A DNA stretch of 64,000 bases from Siphonodentalium dalli (lineage: Eukaryota; Mollusca; Scaphopoda; Gadilida; Siphonodentaliidae): positions 125,211,030 through 125,275,029 of the forward strand of contig CP136067.1 of assembly GCA_032622095.1 (NCBI GenBank), given 5' to 3'. The notes under the pieces are model-generated. The model had not been told where the DNA came from. It saw nothing but the letters and a program-made list of their open reading frames with translations, and searched no databases. Position numbers and translations under genes: made by a program. Shown here piece after piece: positions 24,909 through 34,484 of this stretch (the stretch's first letter is position 1; every line of letters begins with the position of its first letter).

Positions 24909-25096
24909 CTACGTCTGGTGGCTGCTTCTTCCGAGATGTCACCAGGAGATTGGACACCCCCGTCAATACAGGTGCTATGTTGAGTTTTTTGGAAGACTGC
25001 TTCTGCAAATGCCGACAAATGGGACCAGAAAAATGCCAGATAGTTCAGTACATGGTTTGGGGCCAAAAGAAGGAATGCAGATTTTATATACCTTAA
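24909..25096 (+). CDS. PAN/apple-like terminal exon
   Basis: Terminal exon encoding about 61 residues and ending in TAA. The sequence runs SGGCFFRDVTRRLDTPV, LEDCFCKCRQMGPEKC, QIVQY, ECRFYIP. The C-x-C-x-C cluster, the later C and the final C.FY recall a PAN/apple module, a disulphide-bonded adhesion fold. It is strongly similar to the end of the minus-strand exon 46642-47252 (GC.FRD.T..DTP, LEDCFC.C..MG...CQ.V.Y, C.FY), at the same intron phase. An AATAAA occurs about 210 bp downstream. Conservation of two paralogs over the whole length argues strongly for a real coding exon. The domain name is my inference from the cysteine pattern. Confidence 0.72.
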
Positions 25097-25773
25097 AAAA
25101 TTGGAAGAGGTTGAAGAGTACCAACTTAACTGCAGGCATTTCGATAGAGAAAGCTAAATCGTGCCTTAAAACGAACACAAACATGATTCGATTATGTAGC
25201 ATATAAGTACATACATATATGCGAGAAGTAATAACTCAGTAGTTCATATACCTGTAATGATGCTATCGCAATTTTCCTGTAAATACCATTCAATTCTCTC
25301 ACAAGAATAAATCATTCCGGTATTTAAGGGCAAATGTCAGTAGCCCCGTTACACGTGGAACTAAACGACATTTTACTTCTCAGATTTCATTATACCTTTG
25401 GTCAAGATTCATTGTAAATAGACATGTTTTTCTTCATTTTATGGCACCATGCATATGCATTCTACGATGACATGCCTGCAAACATACAATTATATATGCT
25501 AGTGAGTAATCGCGGTTTCAGATCAAACCAGACATGGATTTAGCTCCCACAATGAGGCTCGCATATATATATAAGATAATGCAATTTCTTAAATGGTCAA
25601 TGTTGTGAGGCCATTGTATTGTTTTATATCTGCGAGGCTCCACCAGGATTTTCGCAAAATTTCAAGAAGCTCCAGTCTTGGAAGTGTTATACATGTATAT
25701 ATTTGTACATGTCCAGAACACAGAACCCAGTGACATTGGCAATAGAGGGGCTCTCTTGGTGTCCAATGCATTG
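25097..25773. other. 3' flank, no gene seen
   Basis: AT-rich. AATAAA at about 25306 may serve the exon at 24909-25096. Degenerate copies of the 'gcgaggctccaccagg' and 'atataagataatgcaa' motifs of the piggyBac-like hairpin family occur at 25560-25680. Confidence 0.4.
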
Positions 25774-25838
25774 GTCGGAAATGTTCAGATAATAAGTTAA
25801 ACAGACTGATGAACTTCTTATCTGAACATTTCCTATGA
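25774..25838. repeat. Hairpin (about 20-bp arms)
   Basis: 'ggaaatgttcagataa' is mirrored by 'ttatctgaacatttcc' with a loop of about 25 nt. A degenerate relative ('atgttcagataatacg') sits near 51350. Confidence 0.8.
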
Positions 25839-26098
25839 TATGGGAACTACTCATCAATGAGTATTTAGTGTAGACACGGTTAACGTGACGCTGAGTACAT
25901 CAAACATCTTCAAAAGGCCGTTATGTTAAAACTGTTGATTAGATTTAAATGTACGCTTAAAATCTATCGTTGCACACACTGCCTTGGCCTTACGCGTTGT
26001 TAACAACATTGAAACTTGAGATTCACCGACATTTAATTGGTCCAGGTACAATGTATCTTGTGAAAGCGGCCAGTCCAACATTTTCAGGAGTCATGGTA

Positions 26099-26543
26099 TT
26101 AACCTTTCCATGGCTGGAGCTTCCTGAATTGTTGCGAAAACCCTGTGCCAATGCGTTCTCGTGTGCATGTGAATCGAACATAAAGAATGTAAGAAACAAT
26201 GATAGAAAATGATAAAAATGATAAAAATTGTTAAAGAATATAAGTAAAAAATTATAAAAAATTATAAAATTGTTAAAGAATATCAGAAAAAATGATAAAA
26301 ATTGTTATAGAATGTAGAATCAAATTATCAAAATTGTTAAAGAATGTAAGAAAAAATAATAAAAATGATAAAAATTGTTAAAGAATGTAAGAAATATTGA
26401 AAAATAATGATAACAAGTTTTTAGGCCAATGCATTCTTTTATATATGCGAGGCGACCTACGGTTGACTCGCATGTATAAGGCAATGCATTGGCGCAGGGT
26501 CTTTAATCTTGCGCCAGTGCAGCTCCCTTTATGAAAGGGTTAA
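26099..26543. mobile_element. piggyBac-like hairpin MITE, copy a
   Basis: Flanked by TTAA on both sides, with termini TTAACCTTTC… and …GAAAGGGTTAA. Inside these, asymmetric arms ('ctggagcttcctgaattgtt' on the left; 'agctccctttatgaaagg' on the right) match copies at 33.3 and 42.7 kb. The core from ccctgtgccaatgc (26141) to gcattggcgcaggg (26499) holds a complete 70-bp hairpin at 26424-26493 and an A-rich spacer. TTAA with CCCTTT ends is the hallmark of the piggyBac superfamily. No transposase is present. Confidence 0.7.
26170..26410. repeat. Degenerate A-rich tandem repeat
   Basis: About 6-7 imperfect repeats of 'gttaaagaatgtaagaaaaa' plus 'atgataaaaatt' fill the spacer of the MITE. Single copies of the same string occur in other family members (28505, 30388), and inverted ones at 26930, 28810 and 49215. 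Confidence 0.75.
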
Positions 26544-26574
26544 TATGCATGTATGGCTGTTACGGACACAATCA

Positions 26575-26665
26575 GAGAGAGAGCGAGAGAGAGAGAATGG
26601 TTGATATAGAGACATAAAGAGAGAGCAAGCTATATATACACAGAGAGGGAGAGGGAGGGAAAGGA
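26575..26665. repeat. GA-rich simple sequence
   Basis: Runs of gagagagagaga and gggagagggaggg. Confidence 0.8.
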
Positions 26666-26784
26666 GATAATATATTCAATACATTGTGTTTAAATGCAAA
26701 TAATTGTTATACCATATTTTTTTTATTTATTACAATTAAGTTTAGTATTATTGATGATGGTTTCAGTGTTATTGCATGTTGTTT

Positions 26785-27219
26785 TTAACCCTTTTTTTGC
26801 CAGGTCCGATTTTTGCATAAACCCATATACCCTGTGCCAATGCATTCTCTTATATATGCGAGTCGACCATAGGTCGCCTCGCATATATAAGAGAATGCAT
26901 TGGCCTAACAATTTTTCACCATTTGTTATTATTTTTTACAATTTTTACAATTTTAATCATTTTTTCTTATATTCTTTAACAGACTTATTTTGTAGGTTTA
27001 GTGCCAGGGAATCTTACGTTTTTCATGTGCATCAAAATAATTACTATGAATACTTGGTGATAGTTTTGAGTTATAACATGCCCTAAGGTTTTATCCAGTT
27101 TGTTTTTAAATTCGCTATAGCATGCTTAAGCATACCCAAAAAAATAAAAGCATACCCCTAAAAAAACCATACCGTAAATTAGGGCCGATGAGATCGGCCC
27201 CTGGCACTGAAAGGATTAA
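26785..27219. mobile_element. piggyBac-like MITE with nested hairpin
   Basis: TTAACCCTTTTTTTGCCAGG at the left and CCTGGCACTGAAAGGATTAA at the right form TTAA-flanked inverted ends. The left arm continues 'tccgatttttgcataaaccc', matching the foldback at 27913. The ccctgtgcc-type hairpin (26830-26904) sits inside, so one family appears nested in the other. Sequence from 26905 onward is part of the 1,883-bp duplication. Confidence 0.6.
26830..26904. repeat. 70-bp core hairpin of the MITE family
   Basis: 'ccaatgcattctcttatata' plus tgcgagtcgacc is mirrored by ggtcgcctcgc plus 'atataagagaatgcattgg'. The dyad is nearly perfect. The same core recurs at 26424, 28421, 28566, 30304, 30449, 33368, 40508, 42708, 42807 and 49413. 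Confidence 0.9.
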
Positions 27220-27271
27220 AGATCTATACACAGTGCCATTGTTCTATTTTGTATTTTGCATTTTGTTTCAG

Positions 27272-27522
27272 ATCGCGTTGATGTCCAAACTGTAACGTGT
27301 AACCAAGTATACATATCGATATTCCAACAAACAATGATATTCCCTGTTAATAGAGACCTTTCGCAAAATCACGATTACGATTACGGATATGTACAATATT
27401 CTGCCAGTATACGGCCAAACATTCGATATTTACGCACGGGGGTTCTCATGTTAGACGCAATATACCACACGCAGTTTAATTATGTGCAGATGTGTCAAGG
27501 ATGTGCCACCGGTCCTGCTTGA
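27272..27522 (+). CDS. Candidate phase-1 terminal exon, copy 1
   Basis: After 'gcattttgtttcag' (a good acceptor) the frame is open for 83 codons to TGA, starting in phase 1. The peptide begins RVDVQTVTCNQ, has a Tyr-rich NHDYDYGYVQY, and ends FNYVQMCQGCATGPA. A TV.CN motif near the acceptor and a late C..C recall the first 100 residues of the minus-strand exon 46642-47252 (TVKCN … FEHHDCLC), also phase 1, but the match is weak. If real, it is an alternative or duplicated last exon of the plus-strand lectin locus. A chance ORF remains possible. Confidence 0.35.
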
Positions 27523-27912
27523 GGACGCTCTAACATCATCCGTGTGGTGTATAACACACGTATAAGAACGTCGGGTAGGAAAGAGACACACACTACTTTT
27601 TTCTATCAAATATATGTGTTACTGAATACAGTGGGGAAAATGCCGTCTCACAAATTAACCATCGTATGTCGACTGTAATGATGCCACATTACCAGGACAA
27701 TATTTCCCGGACATAATCGTAATAGTGATTTTACAAAAGGTCTCTATTGGGGATGTTTCGCAACTCGCGGATAGATTAACGACTACATTTAACTACTGGT
27801 AACCGTAAACTCTATGAAGCGCAAACAATTCGTTTCGTGCGGATTGATATTTCGCCTGCACGATCTCACCAGAATTAGCGCGAGTTCCATGGTATTTGAT
27901 TCAACCGGCCAA

Positions 27913-28117
27913 TTAACCCTTTCAGTGCCAAGTCCGATTTTTGTATCAACCCATATTTCCTTGATCATTTTTCAAATTTATTAATTATAACAATGTGATA
28001 CAAAGGTGGAAAGAGCTCCAAGAGCTCTTTCCATCAATGTTTCACATTATTATAATCAATAAAATAAGGAAATATGGGTTGATACAAAAATCGGACTTGG
28101 CACTGAAAGGGTTTTAA
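27913..28117. mobile_element. piggyBac-like foldback MITE (copy in duplication unit 1)
   Basis: TTAACCCTTTCAGTGCCAAG at the left is mirrored by CTTGGCACTGAAAGGGTTTTAA. The arms are about 85 bp and include 'tttttgtatcaacccatatt'. The centre is a perfect ggaaagagctc/gagctctttcc dyad. There is no coding content. Confidence 0.75.
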
Positions 28118-28417
28118 TGAGTGTTGTTCGAAGCTTCACAAGTTGGTGGTTGTGTGATACAACAAAACCAATTGACTGAGAGTATGTATCATCACAAAAA
28201 GTTTGTATACAAACCAAATTGATACCCTATCCATTGCGAGTCACTTAAATTGCAACAGTTAGGACATCACTATAACGATTAGAACATGCGCACAATGTGA
28301 TGACATATATGTAGTACACCAAATGTGACGTACAAGTAGTACCCTAAACGTAATCGTATAACTCTATCCGTCCATGTGGTTTGCGACACCTGCTTAACCC
28401 TTTATCCAACAGAACGG
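28118..28417. other. No gene seen (unit 1 of duplication)
   Basis: Non-coding AT-rich sequence, repeated unchanged at +1,883. Confidence 0.5.
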
Positions 28418-28644
28418 CCCTGTGCCAATGCATTATCTTATATATGCGAGTCGACCATAGGTCGCCTCGCATATATAAGAGAATGCATTGGCTTAACACA
28501 TTAATAATTATAAAATTGTTAAAGAATGTAAGAAAAAATGGTAAAAAGTGTTAAAAAAAGATTTTTTAAGCCAATTCATTCTCTTATATATGCGAGGCGA
28601 CCTATGGTCGACTCGCATATATAAGAGAATGCATTGGCACAGGG
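28418..28644. mobile_element. Double-hairpin MITE core
   Basis: Bounded by CCCTGTGCCAATGCATT and AATGCATTGGCACAGGG. It contains two complete 70-bp hairpins (28421-28494 and 28566-28640) separated by a spacer with 'gttaaagaatgtaagaaaaa'. Just upstream, TTAACCCTTT (28394) may be the outer left terminus, but the matching right terminus is missing. Confidence 0.8.
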
Positions 28645-29154
28645 CATAACTGTAACCATCACAATGTGGTCAATGAGCCGGTTCCAATGCTATCCATATT
28701 TTTATAAACTGATTCGCACCCCTCGACCAACGAAATTGCTTGAATTGCTGAACAATAATCCTTGTATGAATCTGTATTTCTGCGGGCCTAACAATTTTTC
28801 ACCATTTGTTATTATTTTTTACAATTTTTACAATTTTAATCATTTTTTCTTATATTCTTTCACAGACTTATTTTGTAGGTTTAGTGCCAGGGAATCTTAC
28901 GTTTTTCATGTGCATCAAAATAATTACTATGAATACTTGGTGATAGTTTTGAGTTATAACATGCCCTAAGGTTTTATCCAGTTTGTTTTTAAATTCGCTA
29001 TAGCATGCTTAAGCATACCCAAAAAAATAAAAGCATACCCCTAAAAAAACCATACCGTAAATTAGGGCCGATGAGATCGGCCCCTGGCACTGAAAGGATT
29101 AAAGATCTATACACAGTGCCATTGTTCTATTTTGTATTTTGCATTTTGTTTCAG

Positions 29155-29405
29155 ATCGCGTTGATGTCCAAACTGTAACGTGTAACCAAGTATACATATC
29201 GATATTCCAACAAACAATGATATTCCCTGTTAATAGAGACCTTTCGCAAAATCACGATTACGATTACGGATATGTACAATATTCTGCCAGTATACGGCCA
29301 AACATTCGATATTTACGCACGGGGGTTCTCATGTTAGACGCAATATACCACACGCAGTTTAATTATGTGCAGATGTGTCAAGGATGTGCCACCGGTCCTG
29401 CTTGA
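29155..29405 (+). CDS. Candidate phase-1 terminal exon, copy 2
   Basis: Base-for-base copy of 27272-27522, including acceptor and TGA stop. The identity reflects the recent duplication and cannot be used as evidence of selection. Confidence 0.33.
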
Positions 29406-29795
29406 GGACGCTCTAACATCATCCGTGTGGTGTATAACACACGTATAAGAACGTCGGGTAGGAAAGAGACACACACTACTTTTTTCTATCAAATATATGT
29501 GTTACTGAATACAGTGGGGAAAATGCCGTCTCACAAATTAACCATCGTATGTCGACTGTAATGATGCCACATTACCAGGACAATATTTCCCGGACATAAT
29601 CGTAATAGTGATTTTACAAAAGGTCTCTATTGGGGATGTTTCGCAACTCGCGGATAGATTAACGACTACATTTAACTACTGGTAACCGTAAACTCTATGA
29701 AGCGCAAACAATTCGTTTCGTGCGGATTGATATTTCGCCTGCACGATCTCACCAGAATTAGCGCGAGTTCCATGGTATTTGATTCAACCGGCCAA

Positions 29796-30000
29796 TTAAC
29801 CCTTTCAGTGCCAAGTCCGATTTTTGTATCAACCCATATTTCCTTGATCATTTTTCAAATTTATTAATTATAACAATGTGATACAAAGGTGGAAAGAGCT
29901 CCAAGAGCTCTTTCCATCAATGTTTCACATTATTATAATCAATAAAATAAGGAAATATGGGTTGATACAAAAATCGGACTTGGCACTGAAAGGGTTTTAA
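29796..30000. mobile_element. piggyBac-like foldback MITE (copy in duplication unit 2)
   Basis: Copy of the foldback at 27913-28117, displaced by 1,883 bp. Confidence 0.75.
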
Positions 30001-30300
30001 TGAGTGTTGTTCGAAGCTTCACAAGTTGGTGGTTGTGTGATACAACAAAACCAATTGACTGAGAGTATGTATCATCACAAAAAGTTTGTATACAAACCAA
30101 ATTGATACCCTATCCATTGCGAGTCACTTAAATTGCAACAGTTAGGACATCACTATAACGATTAGAACATGCGCACAATGTGATGACATATATGTAGTAC
30201 ACCAAATGTGACGTACAAGTAGTACCCTAAACGTAATCGTATAACTCTATCCGTCCATGTGGTTTGCGACACCTGCTTAACCCTTTATCCAACAGAACGG

Positions 30301-30527
30301 CCCTGTGCCAATGCATTATCTTATATATGCGAGTCGACCATAGGTCACCTCGCATATATAAGAGAATGCATTGGCTTAACACATTAATAATTATAAAATT
30401 GTTAAAGAATGTAAGAAAAAATGGTAAAAAGTGTTAAAAAAAGATTTTTTAAACCAATTCATTCTCTTATATATGCGAGGCGACCTATGGTCGACTCGCA
30501 TATATAAGAGAATGCATTGGCACAGGG
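30301..30527. mobile_element. Double-hairpin MITE core, second copy
   Basis: Copy of 28418-28644 with two substitutions (gtcacc for gtcgcc; aaacc for aagcc). Confidence 0.8.
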
Positions 30528-31011
30528 CATAACTGTAACCATCACAATGTGGTCAATGAGCCGGTTCCAATGCTATCCATATTTTTATAAACTGATTCGC
30601 ACCCCTCGACCAACGAAATTGCTTGAATTGCTGAACAATAATCCTTGTATGAATCTGTATTTCTGCGGACCGAAAATATTAATCTGAACAATGGTGTCAT
30701 TGGAAAACAATCAACGCTCAGGAATTAACCGCTTGCAAACTTGGGGTAGGTGTGAAATCACACCGCGAATATATTGTAAGTGATCACGTGGCGTTGGGAT
30801 TGGATTGTGAACTCGCTCCAGTGTACAGTGATTTCCAAATGTTTGGCGGGGGGGGGGGGGTGGTCAGTAAAACGAAATCTTATAATCTTCAAATATATAG
30901 TATTCAAGATGTGATTCGGAATATAGTAGAAGTACAACACAATAATAATCCACAATGCGTTATTGCACAATCATGTCAATTCACAGATCTTAGAACATCA
31001 CGGGCATTAGT

Positions 31012-32178
31012 TCATCCACTCAGTTTAACCTGTGTCACTTTACCCTTCCATGTGTACACAAATTCGTCAATGCAGTCCGGAATTTCCACACTCAGGCGTT
31101 TGCCGGTTTGACTAACCGTCAAATTATGTCCACCCACACAACACAAAGATGTCTCCTTCGGAATCAAAAGGGTGGGTTCCTCTGCCTTTACCGAACTTTC
31201 GGCAGTAACTTTTGTAGGTGGGGGCGCAAGCGCAGCACTTACTTCTAGCTTTCGCTTCACGCTGACTCGTTTGTAGACGTCCACTGCATTCGAACGATGT
31301 CCACTGATCGATTTCACAGTTTTGTCATCAAAACCTTGGTCATATAAGGTAGTGACACAAGTAACTTTTCCTGAATGATTTGTGATATTTCTCCCTTCCA
31401 TACTTATTCCAGAAGAAATAAAAAGAGTTTTCATCATTTTGGATAATGTGTTTTTACCAACCGGTTGCTGTCCAAAACGTGGTTTATTGTCCTCTGATAG
31501 TTTCACAAGTGGCTTCCTATAGAATGGTGCATTTTCAGGAATCGAAGATAAATACAATGACATTAACTTTACAAAACATCTGGGGTTTTCTTTCAACTCA
31601 AAATGTTCAATCTGTTTTGGTTTCACGCCACGCTGGTTCAAACCACCTTGAACATTTTTGGAACTTCGGCCCTGGAACATTATTTTATTCAGTTCAACTT
31701 CTGTGTCAAAGACAACTTTGAATTGTGATGAATCTAAATCACGGTGCTCATCCATAGCTCTCATTCCAAAACACTTGCAGTTATAAAAAAACACTGCATT
31801 AAACAGTCCCTGTGCGCTATCCAAGCTAAACGTTCCGGTATCCCAAAATGCAAGTTCGTCCTTGGGTAAAATGGGATCAGCATGTTTCTGGGACACACCT
31901 ACACCTTCGGCCGTCAACTTCTTCATTCGACAATCAATCGATTTTCTAAAGTTTACAAATGTTGTATCAGTCTTTGAAAACATACTTGTCTCCACGTGAC
32001 CAACGTTCCGCAGTTCCCGCTGAATGCTGGAGGCAATATTCATGAGGGTAGATGACGGGTAATCACTTCCATCTGTTCTACGAATTTCAGTGATGAATCT
32101 TTCTAACCAAAAATCCATAACGGGTAACGGAATTTCAGATGTAATTTGCAGAGGCACCAGCGAATTCGCCTCTATCAT
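31012..32178 (-). CDS. Crypton/KIAA1958-like tyrosine recombinase (main ORF)
   Basis: An intact 388-codon frame resembling the Crypton-derived, KIAA1958-like (DUF3504) tyrosine recombinases that are abundant in mollusc genomes. Such enzymes cut and rejoin DNA through a tyrosine. Numbered from this ATG, the first catalytic Arg is R140 in FGMRAMDEHR. The second box reads NHSGK (H268, K271), where tyrosine recombinases normally have H-x-x-R. GHRS follows (H294), and VDVYKR gives the nucleophile Y302. The last 85 residues are a variable tail with PPPTK and LCCVGG. The frame is intronless, as expected for a mobile element. This ATG is probably not the original start, because homologous sequence continues upstream (next entry). 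The Lys at 271 may mean lost activity. Confidence 0.85.
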   Translation of the reverse strand: MIEANSLVPLQITSEIPLPVMDFWLERFITEIRRTDGSDYPSSTLMNIASSIQRELRNVGHVETSMFSKTDTTFVNFRKSIDCRMKKLTAEGVGVSQKHADPILPKDELAFWDTGTFSLDSAQGLFNAVFFYNCKCFGMRAMDEHRDLDSSQFKVVFDTEVELNKIMFQGRSSKNVQGGLNQRGVKPKQIEHFELKENPRCFVKLMSLYLSSIPENAPFYRKPLVKLSEDNKPRFGQQPVGKNTLSKMMKTLFISSGISMEGRNITNHSGKVTCVTTLYDQGFDDKTVKSISGHRSNAVDVYKRVSVKRKLEVSAALAPPPTKVTAESSVKAEEPTLLIPKETSLCCVGGHNLTVSQTGKRLSVEIPDCIDEFVYTWKGKVTQVKLSG

Positions 32179-32424
32179 TGTTGTCTCCAGTGAATTTCTA
32201 TGTTCAGCCCACTCTCGCCAAACGTTTAATCCCCATGATGTTGAGTATCTAGTGTTTCGTGGAATACATTGGCGGTAACGGCTTTGGAGTACATCGCCAT
32301 CAACTGGTGCCGCAAATCTGCTATTTGCGATGGTCGGACTTCCATATTAAGCCATATCAACTGTCGTTAAATCCAAATCGTCCCAATGATTTTCAAGTGA
32401 AAAATCGCCAGTTGATAAATCCAT
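32179..32424 (-). pseudogene. N-terminal part of the recombinase, cut by a TAA
   Basis: The same frame continues upstream of the ATG at 32178 with family-like sequence (NSRFAAPVDGD, IPRNTRYSTSWGLNVW, REWAEHRN). It then meets one TAA (32349-32347). Beyond it the frame reopens to an ATG at 32424, reading MDLSTGDFSLENHWDDLDL, the short acidic leader typical of these proteins. The full reading frame was thus about 470 codons with a single nonsense codon at position 26. The frame preserved on both sides suggests recent inactivation, a sequencing error, or use of a downstream start. Confidence 0.75.
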
Positions 32425-32688
32425 TTGAAATAGTCGTGTTATACCAGTAATCAAACTAAGAAATGATATTGTGAGCGGACTGAAGCGTTATATACTAATA
32501 TAAGGTGGCAAATTCATTGGGTCAATAGAATGAATTTCTTTCAAATTGAGTACTCACGGTCGAGTATATAGTGAATATGTCGGTGCTAAATTAACTCTGC
32601 TCACATGTGATTGATCTGATAGGTTATCATACGTAATTGATATTTTCAATGACAATCTGTTCCTCGGGTGCGAATCAGTTCATAAATA

Positions 32689-32792
32689 TGTTATTACCCG
32701 CTTGGGTGTCTGTACAAGGAATATAGACATCGGCAGCTCCGCTGCCTTGGTCTATATTCCTTGTACAGACACCCAAGCGGGTAATAACCTAT
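32689..32792. repeat. Perfect foldback (about 45-bp arms)
   Basis: The stem 'ttacccgcttgggtgtctgt'…'acagacacccaagcgggtaa' encloses 'acaaggaatatagac' and its complement, with a small loop at 'ggcagctccgctgcc'. It lies about 270 bp from the 5' end of the recombinase frame. Confidence 0.92.
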
Positions 32793-33322
32793 ACGTATGG
32801 TTTTATTGAGACAGACCCAAGATAATTTAGGCTGTTGCAGCTTTATTTGGCCGTTTTTTGCCGGTTTGTTGGGTAAAGGGTTAATATCATAGCTTGTTGA
32901 TATTGTGTGCGATTTCACTATTCCTCATTTATACAAACACCAACACTCATCAGTACCAGTTTCATTATCATATACTGAAAAACCAGGTTCAACCCTATCA
33001 TGACGTGAGCTGAGCTGATGCATACATATATACGATGGCATACGATGCTATTTTAGCGACATTTATTATTGGTATAAAAACAAAATATGTCTATATTTTA
33101 ATAGTCTTTCTGATTTTGTCGGTTTTAACAGACGTGACAATTTTAACAGCAATACCCATCTTTGAACCTTTTAACGCCAGCATTTGTATGTGTTGTGGTC
33201 AGTAGAGTAACTGTGGATTTCCGTAAGTGTTTCGCAGTATTTTGGTTTTTGTTGGAAGTGTCTATTGTTGGGAACATATATTTAAAGCATATGAACCATA
33301 GTACTAAACTGCTGAACTGTAG
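32793..33322. other. No gene seen
   Basis: AT-rich. An isolated 'gtaaagggttaa' at 32872 resembles a piggyBac-like right terminus without a partner. Confidence 0.4.
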
Positions 33323-33548
33323 TTAACTCTTGCATGCCTGGAGCTTCTGGAAACTTTGCGAAAGCCCTGTGCCAATCCATTCTTTTATATATGCTGGTCG
33401 CCCAAAGGGCGCCTCTCATATATAAGAGAATGCATTGGCCTAACAATATTGACATTGTAAGCCAGTTTGAGCCTCTCATATATAAGAAAATGCACTGGCA
33501 TACAATATTTAATGCTGCATCAGCACTGCTACCATCATGAAAGGTTAA
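33323..33548. mobile_element. piggyBac-like hairpin MITE, copy b
   Basis: Runs from TTAACTCTTGC to GAAAGGTTAA with the same asymmetric arms as copies a and c ('gcctggagcttctggaaact' on the left; 'tgcatcagcactgctaccat' on the right). The first hairpin (33365-33440) is intact; the second is reduced to half ('cctctcatatataagaaaat'). Confidence 0.7.
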
Positions 33549-33599
33549 GAATTATAATGATTTCGTTTCCTATTCGAAGGCGGAATTTCCGGAACATTC

Positions 33600-33705
33600 T
33601 AACTCCAATGTAAATGAGGTTCCCCGAGGCTGACTTTAGTGATACTAGCCCACCGTGCGTGACAGTGTCACTAAATTCACCCCCTGGGACATCATTCTAC
33701 AAATA
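33600..33705. repeat. Degenerate relative of the 39.7-kb foldback
   Basis: 'aatgaggttccccgaggctg', 'actttagtgatactagccc' and 'tcactaaattcaccccctgg' match the arms of the element at 39.7-40.1 kb with many differences. Confidence 0.6.
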
Positions 33706-33781
33706 TGCAGGCTTGCTGATCACCAAATGACCCACACTGAGAGGATTATTCCTCTCAGATATCTCCATTTGCATTGAGTGA

Positions 33782-34243
33782 CCTGGTCATGCAGGCACAT
33801 CCTGAATTCAACTATTATAGTTCTATTTAACAGTGTTAAATCCACAATTGCTCTGTTTTTGTGAAAACTATGGGATCGAGTATCGAAGTGCACAGCCAAA
33901 TTATAATCGCAACACCAATTTTGTTAATTATTTTTAGTTTATAATGACACAATATTGACTTTCTAAATGACATTAACATGATCAATCGATCCTTCATTAC
34001 AAATATTAGATCTATTGAATATTAGTTGACTTACTTATCGTACGCAATCGAGACAATCGCTCGCATAGATCCAGTCATGTTATTTCGTCACATGAACAAA
34101 CATGGTACAAATTTTGTACGACACTGTTTTGATAATATTGTTGTGAAATAAGGTGCTGGGTTATGCCCCATGTATATCTTGTAATTTACAAAACGACGGA
34201 TATTCATATTTACCTATTATAGTTCATGGTGTGCCTGCCCTGG
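33782..34243. mobile_element. MITE family A, copy 2
   Basis: The left end has 'gcaggcacatcctgaattca' and actattatag, almost identical to the left end at 9732. The right end 'ctattatagttcatggtgtg' plus cctgccctgg is its inverse. The interior is not alignable by eye with copy 1. Confidence 0.65.
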
Positions 34244-34484
34244 TAACCGAGTTTGTGGCGGATATATTGTATTTGAGAATGTTATTTCGAATTTAGCTGT
34301 GATCAGTCTGTGTTGCTTCATTATGTTATCACTCTGTTTTTGTTAATTAAGTTTGATCACAATTATACTAATTCCTCCGTAGCTTTTGTAATAAAATTTC
34401 GCATTGGACGAATACCAGACATTCATGTAAAACATGACTGGCACATCACAAGTCTAACACTAATATAGTGCAAACACTGAGCAA

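Larger units (their letters stand above)
26905..28787. repeat. 1,883-bp tandem duplication, copy 1
   Basis: The sequence from 'gcctaacaatttttcaccat' to 'gaatctgtatttctgcgg' is repeated directly in 28788-30670. Only about three substitutions are visible by eye (for example 26979 a/c, 28463 g/a and 28570 g/a). The left boundary coincides with the end of a MITE hairpin. Confidence 0.95.
28788..30670. repeat. 1,883-bp tandem duplication, copy 2
   Basis: Near-identical to 26905-28787 (see there). It lacks the hairpin upstream of copy 1. After it, unique sequence begins ('accgaaaatattaatctgaa'). Confidence 0.95.

Noticed and set aside
30752-31111. 119-codon plus-strand ORF with a poly-Gly stretch
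   Set aside because: Overlaps the recombinase C-terminus in antisense and spans a poly-G tract; no domain.
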